Positions 55,233 through 64,000 of a stretch of 64,000 nucleotides of DNA are shown here, in pieces (positions within the stretch are counted from its first letter, which is position 1; the number at the start of each line of letters is the position of its first letter). Where the stretch lies: NCBI RefSeq assembly GCF_003228315.1, contig NZ_CP029693.1, positions 1,736,001-1,800,000 on the forward strand. The letters are read 5' to 3'. Source of the DNA: Pseudomonas putida. Lineage in GTDB: Bacteria > Pseudomonadota > Gammaproteobacteria > Pseudomonadales > Pseudomonadaceae. Made by a program: the position numbers and the translations under genes. Under the pieces are notes generated by a model. That model did no database searches. It was not told the origin of the DNA and saw only the letters and a list, made by a program, of their open reading frames with translations.

Positions 55233-56108
55233 ATGCTCGACACTCGTGATTTGATGACATTTCTCGCCGTAATCGAGGAAGAAAGCTTTGAAGCGGCGGC
55301 TCGAGTCCTACATGTCACGCCTGGCGCCGTGTCTCATCGGATCAAGCAACTGGAAGAGAGTGTTGGAACGCTGCTGGTGAAGCGACTGCTGCCGACTCAG
55401 GTGACCTGCGCCGGCGAAGTCGTCTTGCGTCTGGCGCAGCAGGTTCGAATGCTGCAGATGGATACTCGACAGGAATTGAGTGAGGCCAACAATACGGTCA
55501 ATGTCCGTCTCACCATTGCCTTGAACGATGACTCACTCTCAACCTGGTTTCTTGCGACCATCTTTCCCGTGATCAAGGCACATGACGTGTCGCTGGATCT
55601 GCGGATGGGCGATCACGAACACACCAATCAGTTGCTACGCGACGGCACCGCTATCGCTGCCATCACCACCGATCCCAAGCCGGTCAGGGGCTGCGTCATC
55701 AAGGCGATCGGGGCCATGCGCTACAAGGCTGTAGCGACCCGCCAGTTTCAGGAAGAATATTTTCCCCACGGGCTTACACAACAGGCTCTGGAACGGGCTC
55801 CGACCATTCTTTTCGATCGCCAGGACACCATGACGGATCGCTTCTGCCAACAGCTGTTTGGTCAGGCACTCCAAATGCCCGTTCATTACATCCCCAGCTC
55901 ACGAAACCTGATCGAGGCTGCAATCATGGGCCTGGGCTGGTGCATGGCACCTCAAAAGCTGGTCCGTGAAGAGTGCGAAAGTGGCCGACTGGTAGAACTT
56001 GCGCCTGACCAAAACCTGGACATCAAGTTGTTCTGGCAAGCATTCAAGCTCAACACCCACTTACTGAAAGAACTCACCAGGCACATCATGATTTCAATCG
56101 ATGATTGA
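55233..56108 (+). CDS. LysR family regulator, ArgP-like
   Basis: A 291-residue LTTR. The N-terminus (LDTRDLMTFLAVIEEESFEAAARVLHVTPGAVSHRIKQLEESVGTLLVKR) and the NNTVNVRLTIALNDDSLSTWFLAT segment match the ArgP/IciA branch, which senses arginine or lysine. It is divergent from the ureohydrolase and binding-protein genes, which fits an arginine-linked function. Confidence 0.85.
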   Translation: MLDTRDLMTFLAVIEEESFEAAARVLHVTPGAVSHRIKQLEESVGTLLVKRLLPTQVTCAGEVVLRLAQQVRMLQMDTRQELSEANNTVNVRLTIALNDDSLSTWFLATIFPVIKAHDVSLDLRMGDHEHTNQLLRDGTAIAAITTDPKPVRGCVIKAIGAMRYKAVATRQFQEEYFPHGLTQQALERAPTILFDRQDTMTDRFCQQLFGQALQMPVHYIPSSRNLIEAAIMGLGWCMAPQKLVREECESGRLVELAPDQNLDIKLFWQAFKLNTHLLKELTRHIMISIDD

Positions 56109-56123
56109 AACCCGAATTTTCAT

Positions 56124-57005
56124 TCAGGTGGTGGCTGCGAGCCATTCGATTAACTCAAGGACTTCAGGTCGACTCCTGTTGCTCTCACTACAAACGCAAT
56201 AGTAATTGTGCAACGCCGGGACGCTGAGGGAAAAAGGCTGGACCAGCCGCCCTTCGTCAAGGTCTCTGGCCGATACCACTTCATCGCTGAGAGCAACGCC
56301 AAAGCCATCCTTCGCGGCTTCGAGGACCATTCCAAAGTCTTCGAAATGGACGTCGCTGTATTCTCTGTCCTGACAGCCCGCTTCGGTCAGCCAGCGTCGC
56401 CATTGCCTGCCATCGTCTTCATGTAGCAAGCGATGATGGGTAAGGTCGGAGAAATGACGAAGAGCCCGGTCTCCACGCAGTAGTTGAGGACTGCAGACCG
56501 GCGTCATACGAATACCGTGAAGAAGGCGCCACCAATAACCTGAATCCGGAGGCGTTCCATAAGCAACGGCAACATCCGCCCTGCGCCAGTCAATCATTCC
56601 AAAGCCGGCTTCAGTGATTACCGTGAGCTTGATGTGGACATTCTCCTCCATGAACTTGAACAGGCGCGTCGCAAGCCAACTCAGTCCATAAGCGCCCGGA
56701 ATGGACAGCACCAGTTGTTTCACTTCATCGGGTTTGATAGTCGCGTTTCGCAGCACTGACACCGCCCCGCCAATCTCTTTGATCGCGCTGGCTACATGCT
56801 TCTGCAAGACTCTTCCGCTGGTGGTCAGCACCAATTGCCGGCCCTGTTTTACCAACAGTTCCACCCCGAGGCTGGCCTGCAGTATTTTCAATTGCTGGCT
56901 CACGGCGCCGGAAGTGACATGCAGTTCATCCGCCGCTGCACTGATATTGCCTAGCCGCGCAACGCATTCGAAAACCTTGAAACTGTGGAGGGGCGGTAAG
57001 CTCAT
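56124..57005 (-). CDS. LysR family regulator (GcvA-like)
   Basis: A 293-residue LTTR. Helix-turn-helix: LHSFKVFECVARLGNISAAADELHVTSGAVSQQLKILQASLGVELL. The effector domain has LSIPGAYGLSWLATRLFKFMEENVHIKLTV. It is convergent with the ArgP-like gene and divergent from a metallo-beta-lactamase-fold gene, the likely target. Confidence 0.85.
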   Translation of the reverse strand: MSLPPLHSFKVFECVARLGNISAAADELHVTSGAVSQQLKILQASLGVELLVKQGRQLVLTTSGRVLQKHVASAIKEIGGAVSVLRNATIKPDEVKQLVLSIPGAYGLSWLATRLFKFMEENVHIKLTVITEAGFGMIDWRRADVAVAYGTPPDSGYWWRLLHGIRMTPVCSPQLLRGDRALRHFSDLTHHRLLHEDDGRQWRRWLTEAGCQDREYSDVHFEDFGMVLEAAKDGFGVALSDEVVSARDLDEGRLVQPFSLSVPALHNYYCVCSESNRSRPEVLELIEWLAATT

Positions 57006-57225
57006 CGAGAATGGCCTGACTTAATCGGTAATGATTGTCCGGCAGGTAATAACTTATCCCGCAGACCCCGTCAATGTGATATCTGCCAGGTATCCAACAC
57101 TCCTCAAAAAACACCAAAGCACGCACTGTTTAGATTTTCTAAATATAAAGACTTTAGTATTTATCGATTGTTTGTCGAAAACTTATTCGCTTGACTGAGC
57201 CCTCCATCAATCGGAAGTTTTACCC

Positions 57226-58131
57226 ATGAAAATCAACAATAAAAAAATAGTGCTCGCTCTTACACTGGTTTCGGTTTTTGCTTTCAACGCCAACGCGGAA
57301 AACGCCCCAAAGGAAAATTCTGGTTTCGTCGTACATAAACTAAGCGATAGCCTGTATGCCATTGGCGAACCCACTTATTACCAAGCGAACTATTCCTACC
57401 TGATTGTCGGAGATGACAAAGCCTTGATGCTGGATGCCGGTGCCAATCAAAAGGAAGATATCACCAAAGTCATCAAGACCATTACAAATAAACCCGTATC
57501 CGTTCTGCCATCGCACTTGCACTTTGACCATATTGGCGGCCTGCATAACTTCGACAGCATTTACTTGCTCGACACTGAATTCACTCGAAAATTCAAGCAA
57601 AAAGACGGGCTCTACCATGTACCCGAGTCAGTTTATCTGGGTAACTTCGATAAATTTGTGCTGGAACCCTTCAAGGTGTCGCGATTAGTCAAACCCAATG
57701 ACGTCATCGACCTCGGCGGCGTCAAACTGAAACTGCTCGGCGTACCTGGTCATACTCAGGATGAAGTAGCCCTTTATGATGAAAAGAACAATGTGCTTTT
57801 GTCAGGCGACCATCTTTACCCGTCATCGCTTTTCGTCGGCAACATGAACGACTATGTCGATTCTGTTTCAGCAACGCTGAACATCATTAACAAAAACACC
57901 GCCATCTATGGCGCTCATGCCGGCCTGGACCCCAACCAGGTTCCCAAGATGACGTATGAGCAGATCGAACTCATTCGCGACAAGCTGAAAGCCGCACAGA
58001 ATAAAGCCACCATGCCTGATCCTTTTCCAGGCTCAGACCTTGTCAAGAGCACACATCTTTATAACGTCGATAAAGAAGTCAGCATCCTTTCGGATATTGA
58101 ATTCAAAGATGGCAGAAAATACGGATACTAA
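57226..58131 (+). CDS. Exported metallo-beta-lactamase-fold hydrolase
   Basis: A 301-residue protein. Signal peptide (to about residue 24, ending NANA), then the MBL fold with the metal motif SHLHFDHIGG, a second histidine in VPGHTQDEV, the metal Asp in LLSGDHLYP and the last histidine in IYGAHAG. AT-richer codons than the core genes suggest horizontal transfer. Substrate unknown; a quorum-quenching or beta-lactamase role is not supported beyond the fold. Divergent from a LysR gene. Confidence 0.84.
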   Translation: MKINNKKIVLALTLVSVFAFNANAENAPKENSGFVVHKLSDSLYAIGEPTYYQANYSYLIVGDDKALMLDAGANQKEDITKVIKTITNKPVSVLPSHLHFDHIGGLHNFDSIYLLDTEFTRKFKQKDGLYHVPESVYLGNFDKFVLEPFKVSRLVKPNDVIDLGGVKLKLLGVPGHTQDEVALYDEKNNVLLSGDHLYPSSLFVGNMNDYVDSVSATLNIINKNTAIYGAHAGLDPNQVPKMTYEQIELIRDKLKAAQNKATMPDPFPGSDLVKSTHLYNVDKEVSILSDIEFKDGRKYGY

Positions 58132-58183
58132 TTGCCAAACGGAAGAATCCGGTATTCAAACGTGTGCGCGATGACCGCCCACG

Positions 58184-58216
58184 AAAAAGCCCGGCCTGAT
58201 CAGCCGGGCTTTTTTC
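58184..58216. terminator. Bidirectional terminator
   Basis: Same GCCCGGC/GCCGGGC hairpin as after the repeat cassettes, here between convergent MBL and YdiJ genes. Confidence 0.85.
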
Positions 58217-58235
58217 GTGTCGGTAAACCGGACAA

Positions 58236-61200
58236 TCACCGGCTCAGGACATGCTCCAACACCACTTCCAGCGGGTGACGCAGTTGCACGTCAGCCTGAC
58301 GCTTGACCTGGCTGCGGCACGAATAACCGGTTGCCAGCGCCTCGCCCTCCTTGTCCAGCTTGCCCGCCCAGGACTGCTCGAAAATAGCCCGTGACGTGTC
58401 CTGGTTGCGTGCTTCATGGCCGTAAGTGCCGGACATGCCGCAGCAGCCGGTCGCCTCGGTCACCAGCTTGAGGCCGATCCGGGCGAACAGTCTTTCCCAT
58501 TGCGCCGTCGCAGCCGGAGCGTTGGTTTTTTCGGTGCAGTGAGCCAGCAGGCGGAATGTTCCTGCTGCCGCAGATTGCTTCTCGGGCAAGGCATCCATCA
58601 GCCATTCCTGAGGCAACAGGACTTTCGGGCAGTCCTCGATGCCCGGCACTTTCTGGTATTCCTGGCGATAGACCAGGGTCATCGCCGGGTCGAGCCCCAC
58701 CAGCGGCACGCCGCAATCGGCCAGGGCCTTGAGCTGGCTGGCGTTGCGGATCGCGGCCTTTTCGAAGGCGCCGAGGAAGCCCTGCACGTGCAGCGGTTTG
58801 CCGTTGGCGCTGTAGGGTGCCAGGAACACCCGATAGCCCAGTTGATGCGCGAGCTGAATGAAGTTGGCCAGCAGCGGCGTTTCGAAGTATCGGGTGAAGG
58901 CGTCCTGCACCAGCACCACGCTGCGCTCACGCTGGGCAGCGCTGAGTTCGCGCAAGGCCGGTACGCTGGCCACGGCGACCTTGCAGCCATTCAAGGTGGT
59001 TTGCAGGTTGTGGCGGTGGATCAACGGGCTGTCGAGCATGCCCACCTGTTGTTCCAGCAGGCGAGTCACCCATTTCGAGCCGATCACCGCGTTGTACAGG
59101 CCCGGCGCGCGCGCCAGGTACGGAATGGTGAATTCCAGCGAGCCGATCAGGTAGTCGCGCAGCGGGCGCTGATAGCGACCGTGATACAGCTCGAGAAAAC
59201 GCGAGCGGAACTCGGGCACATTGACCTTGACCGGGCATTGCCCCGCGCAGGACTTGCACGCCAGGCAGCCGGCCATCGCGTCGTAGACCTCATGGGAGAA
59301 GTCGGCTTCGCCCTTCGAACGCGACAGGTTATTGCGCAAGCGGGCAGGCAGCCCGCTCAGCCAGGACAGCTTGCCCCGCGCCACCTGCAACACATCGATG
59401 TCCGCCGCCCCTTGCAAGCGCAGCCATTCACGAATCAGCGACGCCCGGCCCTTGGGCGAATGCTGGCGTTCACGGGTGGCTTTCCACGACGGGCACATCG
59501 CATCGTCGGGGTCGTAGTTGTAGCAGGCGCCGTTGCCGTTACAGTGCATGGCGGTACCGAAACTTTGCCAGACGCGCTCGTCGATTTGCCGATCGAGATC
59601 GCCACGCATTGTCACTTCATTGACCTTGAGCAGACCTTCGCCAGCATCCGGCGGCGTGCAGATCTTGCCGGGGTTGAGCTGGTTGTGCGGATCGAAGGCG
59701 CCCTTGAGCGATTGCAGCGCCGGATACAGTTCGCCGAAGAAATCCGGCACGTATTCCGAGCGCAGGCCCTTGCCGTGCTCGCCCCACAGCAGCCCGCCGT
59801 AGCGTCGGGTCAATTCGGCCACCGCATCGGAAATCGGCTTGACCAGTGCGGCCTGGGCCGGGTCTTTCATGTCCAGTGCCGGGCGTACGTGCAACACACC
59901 GGCATCGACGTGGCCAAACATGCCGTAGGTCAGGCCATAACCATCGAGCAAGGCGCGGAACTCGGCGATGTAATCGGCCAGACGCTCAGGCGGAACCGCC
60001 GTGTCCTCGACGAAAGGCTGCGGACGAATTTCGCCCTCGACGTTGCCCAGAAGCCCCACCGAGCGCTTGCGCATACCGTAGACGCGGCCCACGGCAGCGG
60101 CGCCTTCAGCGAGGGTGTGGCCCAGGCGTTCAATGGTGGTGTCTGCCCGCAGATGCTCCACGAATGCCGCCACGCGAGCGTTGACTTCTTCCACGTCGTC
60201 GCCGCAGAACTCCACCAGGTTGATGCCCAGGGTCGGACGTTCGGCATCGCTTGGGAAATACTCGGCGACGCTGTGCCAGACGATGTCTTTCATCGCCAGC
60301 ATGAGCACCCTGGAATCCACGGTTTCAATCGACAGCGGCTTTTGCGCCAGCAACGCATTGGCGTCGTGCAGCGCGTCCATGAAGCTGCCGTAGCGCACGT
60401 TCACCAGCACCGAGTATTTGGGAATCGGCAGCACGTTGAGCTTGGCTTCGACGATGTAGCCCAACGAACCTTCGGCCCCGCACAGCACGCTATTGAGGTT
60501 GAAACGCCCCTGTTCGTCGCGCAGGTGCGCCAGGTCGTAGCCGGTCAGGCAGCGGTTGAGTTTGGGGAACACCGATTCGATCAGCTCGGCCTGGGTTTCC
60601 TGGATCTGTTGCGCGACCCGGTACACCTCGCCGCTGCGACCGGGTTGCGCGCACGCCGCCTGCAACTCGGTGTCGGACAGAGGCCGGGTATGCAGGCGCT
60701 CACCGCCGAGCAGCACGCTATCCAGCTCCAGCACATGGTCACGGGTCTTGCCGTAGGTGCAACTGCCCTGGCCACTGGCGTCGGTGTTGATCATGCCGCC
60801 GACGGTGGCACGGTTGGAGGTCGACAGCTCCGGGGCGAAGAACAGCCCGTGGGGCTTGAGCGCGGCGTTGAGCTGGTCCTTGACCACACCCGCCTGCACT
60901 CGCACCCAGCGTTCGGCGACGTTGATTTCCAGGATGCGGTTCATGTGCCGCGACAGGTCGACCACGATGCCATCGGTCAGTGACTGACCGTTGGTGCCGG
61001 TTCCACCACCGCGCGGGGTCAGCTTGATCTGGCGAAAACGCGGTTCGGCCATCAGCGTCGCAACGCGCGCGATGTCATCCGCGTCCAGAGGGAACACCGC
61101 CGCTTGCGGCAGGCGCTGATAGATCGAGTTGTCCGTCGCCAGCACCGTGCGGGTGGCGTAGTCGGCGCTGATCTGGCCCTGAAAACCGCAGGTAGCAAGG

Positions 61201-61289
61201 GCTTGCAGGAATTCCGGGTAGTTGGCTGCAGGTGCGACGGCAGGCAACCGGGCGATCATCGAAGTCTGCTGGGTAGTTGAACTCATCAT
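58236..61289 (-). CDS. YdiJ-type FAD and Fe-S D-2-hydroxyacid dehydrogenase
   Basis: A 1017-residue two-part enzyme. The N-terminal FAD-binding type 4 domain (about 50-290) has LTPRGGGTGTNGQSLTDGIVVD and GSCTYGKTRDHVLEL. The FAD-oxidase C-terminal domain follows to about 545. A ferredoxin-like Fe-S segment has CLACKSCAGQCPVKVN (near 690), and the end has VTEATGCCGMSGTYGHE (near 960), a CCG domain. E. coli YdiJ and related proteins oxidise D-2-hydroxyglutarate. ATG-ATG at the start; AAGAG lies upstream. Divergent from a LysR gene. Confidence 0.87.
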   Translation of the reverse strand: MMSSTTQQTSMIARLPAVAPAANYPEFLQALATCGFQGQISADYATRTVLATDNSIYQRLPQAAVFPLDADDIARVATLMAEPRFRQIKLTPRGGGTGTNGQSLTDGIVVDLSRHMNRILEINVAERWVRVQAGVVKDQLNAALKPHGLFFAPELSTSNRATVGGMINTDASGQGSCTYGKTRDHVLELDSVLLGGERLHTRPLSDTELQAACAQPGRSGEVYRVAQQIQETQAELIESVFPKLNRCLTGYDLAHLRDEQGRFNLNSVLCGAEGSLGYIVEAKLNVLPIPKYSVLVNVRYGSFMDALHDANALLAQKPLSIETVDSRVLMLAMKDIVWHSVAEYFPSDAERPTLGINLVEFCGDDVEEVNARVAAFVEHLRADTTIERLGHTLAEGAAAVGRVYGMRKRSVGLLGNVEGEIRPQPFVEDTAVPPERLADYIAEFRALLDGYGLTYGMFGHVDAGVLHVRPALDMKDPAQAALVKPISDAVAELTRRYGGLLWGEHGKGLRSEYVPDFFGELYPALQSLKGAFDPHNQLNPGKICTPPDAGEGLLKVNEVTMRGDLDRQIDERVWQSFGTAMHCNGNGACYNYDPDDAMCPSWKATRERQHSPKGRASLIREWLRLQGAADIDVLQVARGKLSWLSGLPARLRNNLSRSKGEADFSHEVYDAMAGCLACKSCAGQCPVKVNVPEFRSRFLELYHGRYQRPLRDYLIGSLEFTIPYLARAPGLYNAVIGSKWVTRLLEQQVGMLDSPLIHRHNLQTTLNGCKVAVASVPALRELSAAQRERSVVLVQDAFTRYFETPLLANFIQLAHQLGYRVFLAPYSANGKPLHVQGFLGAFEKAAIRNASQLKALADCGVPLVGLDPAMTLVYRQEYQKVPGIEDCPKVLLPQEWLMDALPEKQSAAAGTFRLLAHCTEKTNAPAATAQWERLFARIGLKLVTEATGCCGMSGTYGHEARNQDTSRAIFEQSWAGKLDKEGEALATGYSCRSQVKRQADVQLRHPLEVVLEHVLSR

Positions 61290-61417
61290 GGAAAAATCAA
61301 AACTCTTGTCGCCAGAACATTAATGGGTCAGTCTCGAATTGTCGGCTCTGCCAATGATCCCGTGGGTCCTGGCGCCAGACAAACGGATATTCTTGCCGCT
61401 ATCGATGACTTTTACGA

Positions 61418-62302
61418 ATGAATTACCGCCACCTTACGCCTTCGATGTCGTTACTGCTGGCCTTTGAAGCCGCCGCCCGCCATGAAAGCTACACCCGTGC
61501 CGCCACGGAGCTGTCCCTGACCCAGAGCGCCGTGAGCCGGCAGGTCCAGGCGCTGGAGCAGCAACTGGGCCTGAGCCTGTTTCGCCGCGAAGGCCGACAA
61601 GTGCAACTGACCGATGTCGGCCGCCTGTATCAGCGCGAACTGAGCGAAGCCCTGGGGCGCATCCGCAGCGCCACGTTGCAGGCCATGGCCTATCAGTCGG
61701 GCCGTGGCACCCTGCGACTGGCCACCCTGCCCACCTTCGGCTCGAAATGGTTGTTGCCGCGCCTGCATGACTTCTACAAGACTCACCCCGGCATGCTGGT
61801 GCACATCAATTCGCGGATCGATGCCATCGACTTCGAAACCAGCGGCATCGATGCCGCCATCGTCGTTGGCGCCAACGATCTGCCGGGGCTGATCAGCCAT
61901 CGCCTGCACACCGAAGAACTGATGGTGGTCATCTCCCCTGAAGCCGCCGCGCTTCATGAGGACTGGACGCCCACGCGCATTGGCGGCCAGACGCTGCTCA
62001 ACGTCGCGAGCAATGCCAATGTCTGGGGCGAATGGTTCAGTCATCACGGCCTGCCCCATCGCATGATGCGCCTGGGGCCGAGCTTCGAGCTCACCTCGCA
62101 TTTGATCCAGGCCGTCAGGGCCGGCATTGGCATCGGCCTGGTGCCGCGCATTCTGGTGACCGAGGAACTGGCCGCTGGCGAGTTGATCAGCCTCGACCTG
62201 CCCTTCGCCAGTCAGCGCAGCTATTACCTGACCTACCCGCCGCGCAACGAAATGCTGCCCTCGCTGGTCGCGTTTCGTACCTGGTTGCTGGAACAGATCT
62301 GA
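61418..62302 (+). CDS. LysR family regulator (GcvA-like)
   Basis: A 294-residue LTTR. Helix-turn-helix LLAFEAAARHESYTRAATELSLTQSAVSRQVQALEQQLGLSLFRR, then TLRLATLPTFGSKWLLPRLHDF. It is divergent from the YdiJ-type gene with about 130 bases between and is its likely regulator. Confidence 0.86.
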   Translation: MNYRHLTPSMSLLLAFEAAARHESYTRAATELSLTQSAVSRQVQALEQQLGLSLFRREGRQVQLTDVGRLYQRELSEALGRIRSATLQAMAYQSGRGTLRLATLPTFGSKWLLPRLHDFYKTHPGMLVHINSRIDAIDFETSGIDAAIVVGANDLPGLISHRLHTEELMVVISPEAAALHEDWTPTRIGGQTLLNVASNANVWGEWFSHHGLPHRMMRLGPSFELTSHLIQAVRAGIGIGLVPRILVTEELAAGELISLDLPFASQRSYYLTYPPRNEMLPSLVAFRTWLLEQI

Positions 62303-62410
62303 ACGACGTCACCGAATCGGCCAGCGCTGACTATGCTTGGCGCACGGGCAGCCCACGGCGAAGTGGTACCCTGCGCGCCGCTTTGTCACCCATCACATGG
62401 AAGCCGGCCT

Positions 62411-62986
62411 ATGAAATCACCTCACTCGTTCACCCGCGCCTTTGCCCTCGCATCGCTCATGACAAGCGTCAGCCTGGCAGCCCATGCCGAAGAAATACCG
62501 CTGAACAGCGAAGCCTCGAATGAACACTTTCAGACGCAGGTGCTGGCTGTCGATTCAGCCAAGCACCAGGTCACCATCGAGGGCCTCGACAAGCGCCCGG
62601 TGCCCTTCCAGCTCACCGATCAGGCCAAGGCGCTGCACAACCTGAAAGTCGGCGACAAGGTCGATATTCGCGTGACTCGTTCGATCGATTACGTGCTCGA
62701 TACCGACGTCAATGGCAAGCCGGCGGTCAGCAATGACACCTGGGTGAACCGCGCTTCCCCCGACAACCTGCCCGGCGGTGAGATGTATCGCACCGTCAAG
62801 GTGACGTTGAAGGTCACTGGCGTCGATGTGACGAACCATCAAGTGGCCCTGCTGCATCCGGATGGAAGTGAGCAGGTCGTCACCGTGGTGGACCCCAAGG
62901 TTCAGGCAAAACTGAAAGACTTCCGGGCGGGGCAGACGGTCGATGCCATTCATACGGAAGTGCTGAAGGTCGAGACGTCGCGCTAG
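62411..62986 (+). CDS. Exported small beta-rich protein of unknown function
   Basis: A 191-residue protein with a signal peptide (FTRAFALASLMTSVSLAAHA). The mature part has two similar beta-rich modules: VLAVDSAKHQVTIEGLDKRPVPFQLTDQAKALHNLKVGDKVDIRV and VTGVDVTNHQVALLHPDGSEQVVTVVDPKVQAKLKDFRAGQTVDAI. These look like duplicated OB-like or DUF-type units. I do not recognise a named family. It stands alone. Confidence 0.75.
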   Translation: MKSPHSFTRAFALASLMTSVSLAAHAEEIPLNSEASNEHFQTQVLAVDSAKHQVTIEGLDKRPVPFQLTDQAKALHNLKVGDKVDIRVTRSIDYVLDTDVNGKPAVSNDTWVNRASPDNLPGGEMYRTVKVTLKVTGVDVTNHQVALLHPDGSEQVVTVVDPKVQAKLKDFRAGQTVDAIHTEVLKVETSR

Positions 62987-63010
62987 GCGGCATGAACGAC
63001 CTCAATCCCC

Positions 63011-63110
63011 TGTAGGAGCGAGCCTGCTCGCGATGGACGTTAACGATAACGTTGACTGTCTGGCACCCCGAGGTGCTCCTGATTCCATCGCGAGCAGGCT
63101 CGCTCCTACG
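63011..63110. repeat. REPIN, long class, reverse spacer
   Basis: Right arm ends CTCCTACG (one change). Lies between convergent genes. Confidence 0.85.
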
Positions 63111-63119
63111 GGGGTTGGG

Positions 63120-63821
63120 TTATGGGGTGGTCAGCAGTTCGTTGATCCAGCGGATCTGACGGGCGATGTCCTGCACGGTGGCTTCAGGCACCGCTTGTTG
63201 CGCCTTGGCGAAGTGGCTCAGGGTCTTCTGTTTCTGGCGCAGCCTGCGCTGCCACTTGTCGAGGAAGGCCGGGCTGCGGGCCTGCAGTTGCAGTGGCCCG
63301 AAGTACAGTTCTTCGGCGGTGTAAGTCACCGGTTCCGCGCGTTCGGCAACGATGATTTCGTAGTCGAAACGGTTTTCCCGCAGCACTTCTTCAAAGAGGA
63401 TGCGATAGCCATTGTCCATCAGCCATTGGCGCAACGGCTGCTCGCCGCCGTTGGGTTGCAGGATCAACCGCTCCCGGCCGTTCAGGCGCGCCTTGCCGCT
63501 TTCGAGGATGTCGCGGATCGTCTCGCCTCCCATTCCGCACAAGCTGATCGCCGTGATGCCGTCGGTTGACTCGATGGCATCCAGACCGTTGGCCAGGCGC
63601 ACGGTGATCTGCCGTTCCAGGTCGTTTTCGCGCACGGTACGCGCGGCGGCGTGGAACGGCGTCAAGGCCACTTCCCCCGCCACCGCCGCCGTGATCACGC
63701 CACGGTGCATCAGCGCCACTGGCAGGTAACCGTGGTCGGAGCCGATATCGGCCAGCCGCGCGCCCACTGGCACCTGCGCCGCCACACGCTCCAGGCGCAT
63801 GGACAATGTCTGTTCGTTCAA
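63120..63821 (-). CDS. trmK: tRNA (adenine(22)-N1)-methyltransferase TrmK family
   Basis: A 233-residue class I methyltransferase. The SAM-binding motif is ARLADIGSDHGYLPV, followed by AVAGEVALTPFHAAARTV and ISLCGMGGETIRDIL; the C-terminal half is a helical, coiled-coil region (RQKQKTLSHFAKAQQ). This is the TrmK family, which methylates A22 of tRNA in bacteria. The start is a TTG at 63821 with AAGGGG about 6 bases upstream; an ATG at 63800 is the alternative. Confidence 0.84.
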   Translation of the reverse strand: MNEQTLSMRLERVAAQVPVGARLADIGSDHGYLPVALMHRGVITAAVAGEVALTPFHAAARTVRENDLERQITVRLANGLDAIESTDGITAISLCGMGGETIRDILESGKARLNGRERLILQPNGGEQPLRQWLMDNGYRILFEEVLRENRFDYEIIVAERAEPVTYTAEELYFGPLQLQARSPAFLDKWQRRLRQKQKTLSHFAKAQQAVPEATVQDIARQIRWINELLTTP

Positions 63822-64000
63822 CCGCAACCCCTTTCCACCGCGAATGTCCGGCACTACAGGCCGGATCGGGGAGCGATTTTGTCGGGCAATGGCGGGTATT
63901 TCAAATTTATGCGACCGGGGTCATGGGATGTGGGTGCGCGTCATCGTTCAACGCCAGCGGTGGGCTACGACGCTTGCCTGCCGTATCATCGACATCACGC

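Noticed and set aside
45413..58131. Possible genomic island with integrase borders
   Set aside because: Composition varies, but no integrase, tRNA border or direct repeat pair is visible, so an island is not called as a feature.
58416..60983. Open frame of about 850 codons on the plus strand opposite the YdiJ-type gene
   Set aside because: It is antisense to a well-supported 1017-residue enzyme and shows Arg/Gln/His-rich shadow composition.

Overview
The window looks like part of a chromosome from a Pseudomonas of the fluorescens group. The reasons are a high-GC genome, typical Pseudomonas gene families (GlxA/AraC regulators, DUF2388, many LysR regulators, YdiJ-type dehydrogenase, TrmK), and above all about twenty intergenic REPIN elements with arms of the form GTAGGAGCGAGCCTGCTCGC. 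There are no rRNA or tRNA genes, no complete insertion sequence, no prophage and no CRISPR array. Species cannot be fixed from sequence alone.

Layout. 1-3.0 kb: a MocR-type regulator (5' end cut by the window edge), a DadA-like FAD amine dehydrogenase and a RidA deaminase, a likely D-amino/imino acid catabolic unit. 3.1-8.8 kb: single genes (DUF2388, serine/threonine dehydratase, SDR, GlxA regulator, ICMT-like methyltransferase, HAD phosphatase, REC-only response regulator). 8.9-17.3 kb: a catabolic cluster of GMC oxidoreductase, enolase-superfamily dehydratase, MFS carrier, AldA-like aldehyde dehydrogenase, LysR regulator and porin, probably for a sugar acid or polyol. 17.5-23.1 kb: LysR, MFS carrier, succinate-semialdehyde-type dehydrogenase, aldo/keto reductase and a formaldehyde-activating-enzyme (Fae) homologue. 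23.4-25.2 kb: a Met-rich MxKDx peptide beside a YedY-like molybdoenzyme and its cytochrome b, resembling the MrpX/YedY1 hypochlorite defence described in Azospira.

25.4-32.4 kb: RlmI-like methyltransferase, LuxR regulator divergent from a polyamine-binding protein, DmpA-type P1 peptidase, a possible 61-codon gene ending inside its own terminator, a TetR/DUF4442 pair with a perfect palindromic operator, and a GNAT enzyme. 32.8-45.2 kb: a very large secreted multicopper oxidase with a possible sigma-54 promoter, Old Yellow Enzyme, LysR, MFS, an unusual papain-like protease/lipase-like fusion, YceI, phosphoribosyltransferase and a MATE exporter.

45.4-58.2 kb is the most accessory part, more AT-rich by eye. 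It holds an acyl-CoA oxidase-like protein, a secreted cupin, three near-identical cassettes encoding secreted 13-residue-repeat proteins with 10, 6 and 8 repeats, a GlxA regulator divergent from an HD-domain enzyme, a possible PD-(D/E)XK protein, an ArgP-like regulator divergent from a ureohydrolase and an amino-acid-binding protein, and a LysR divergent from a secreted metallo-beta-lactamase-fold enzyme. 58.2-64 kb returns to core-like content: YdiJ-type D-2-hydroxyacid dehydrogenase with a divergent LysR, a small exported protein and TrmK.

Strongest candidates for undescribed biology: the protease/lipase fusion at 40109-42220, the triplicated repeat-protein cassettes at 48.2-52.8 kb, the Fae homologue in a probable non-H4MPT organism, and the Met-rich peptide/molybdoenzyme module.
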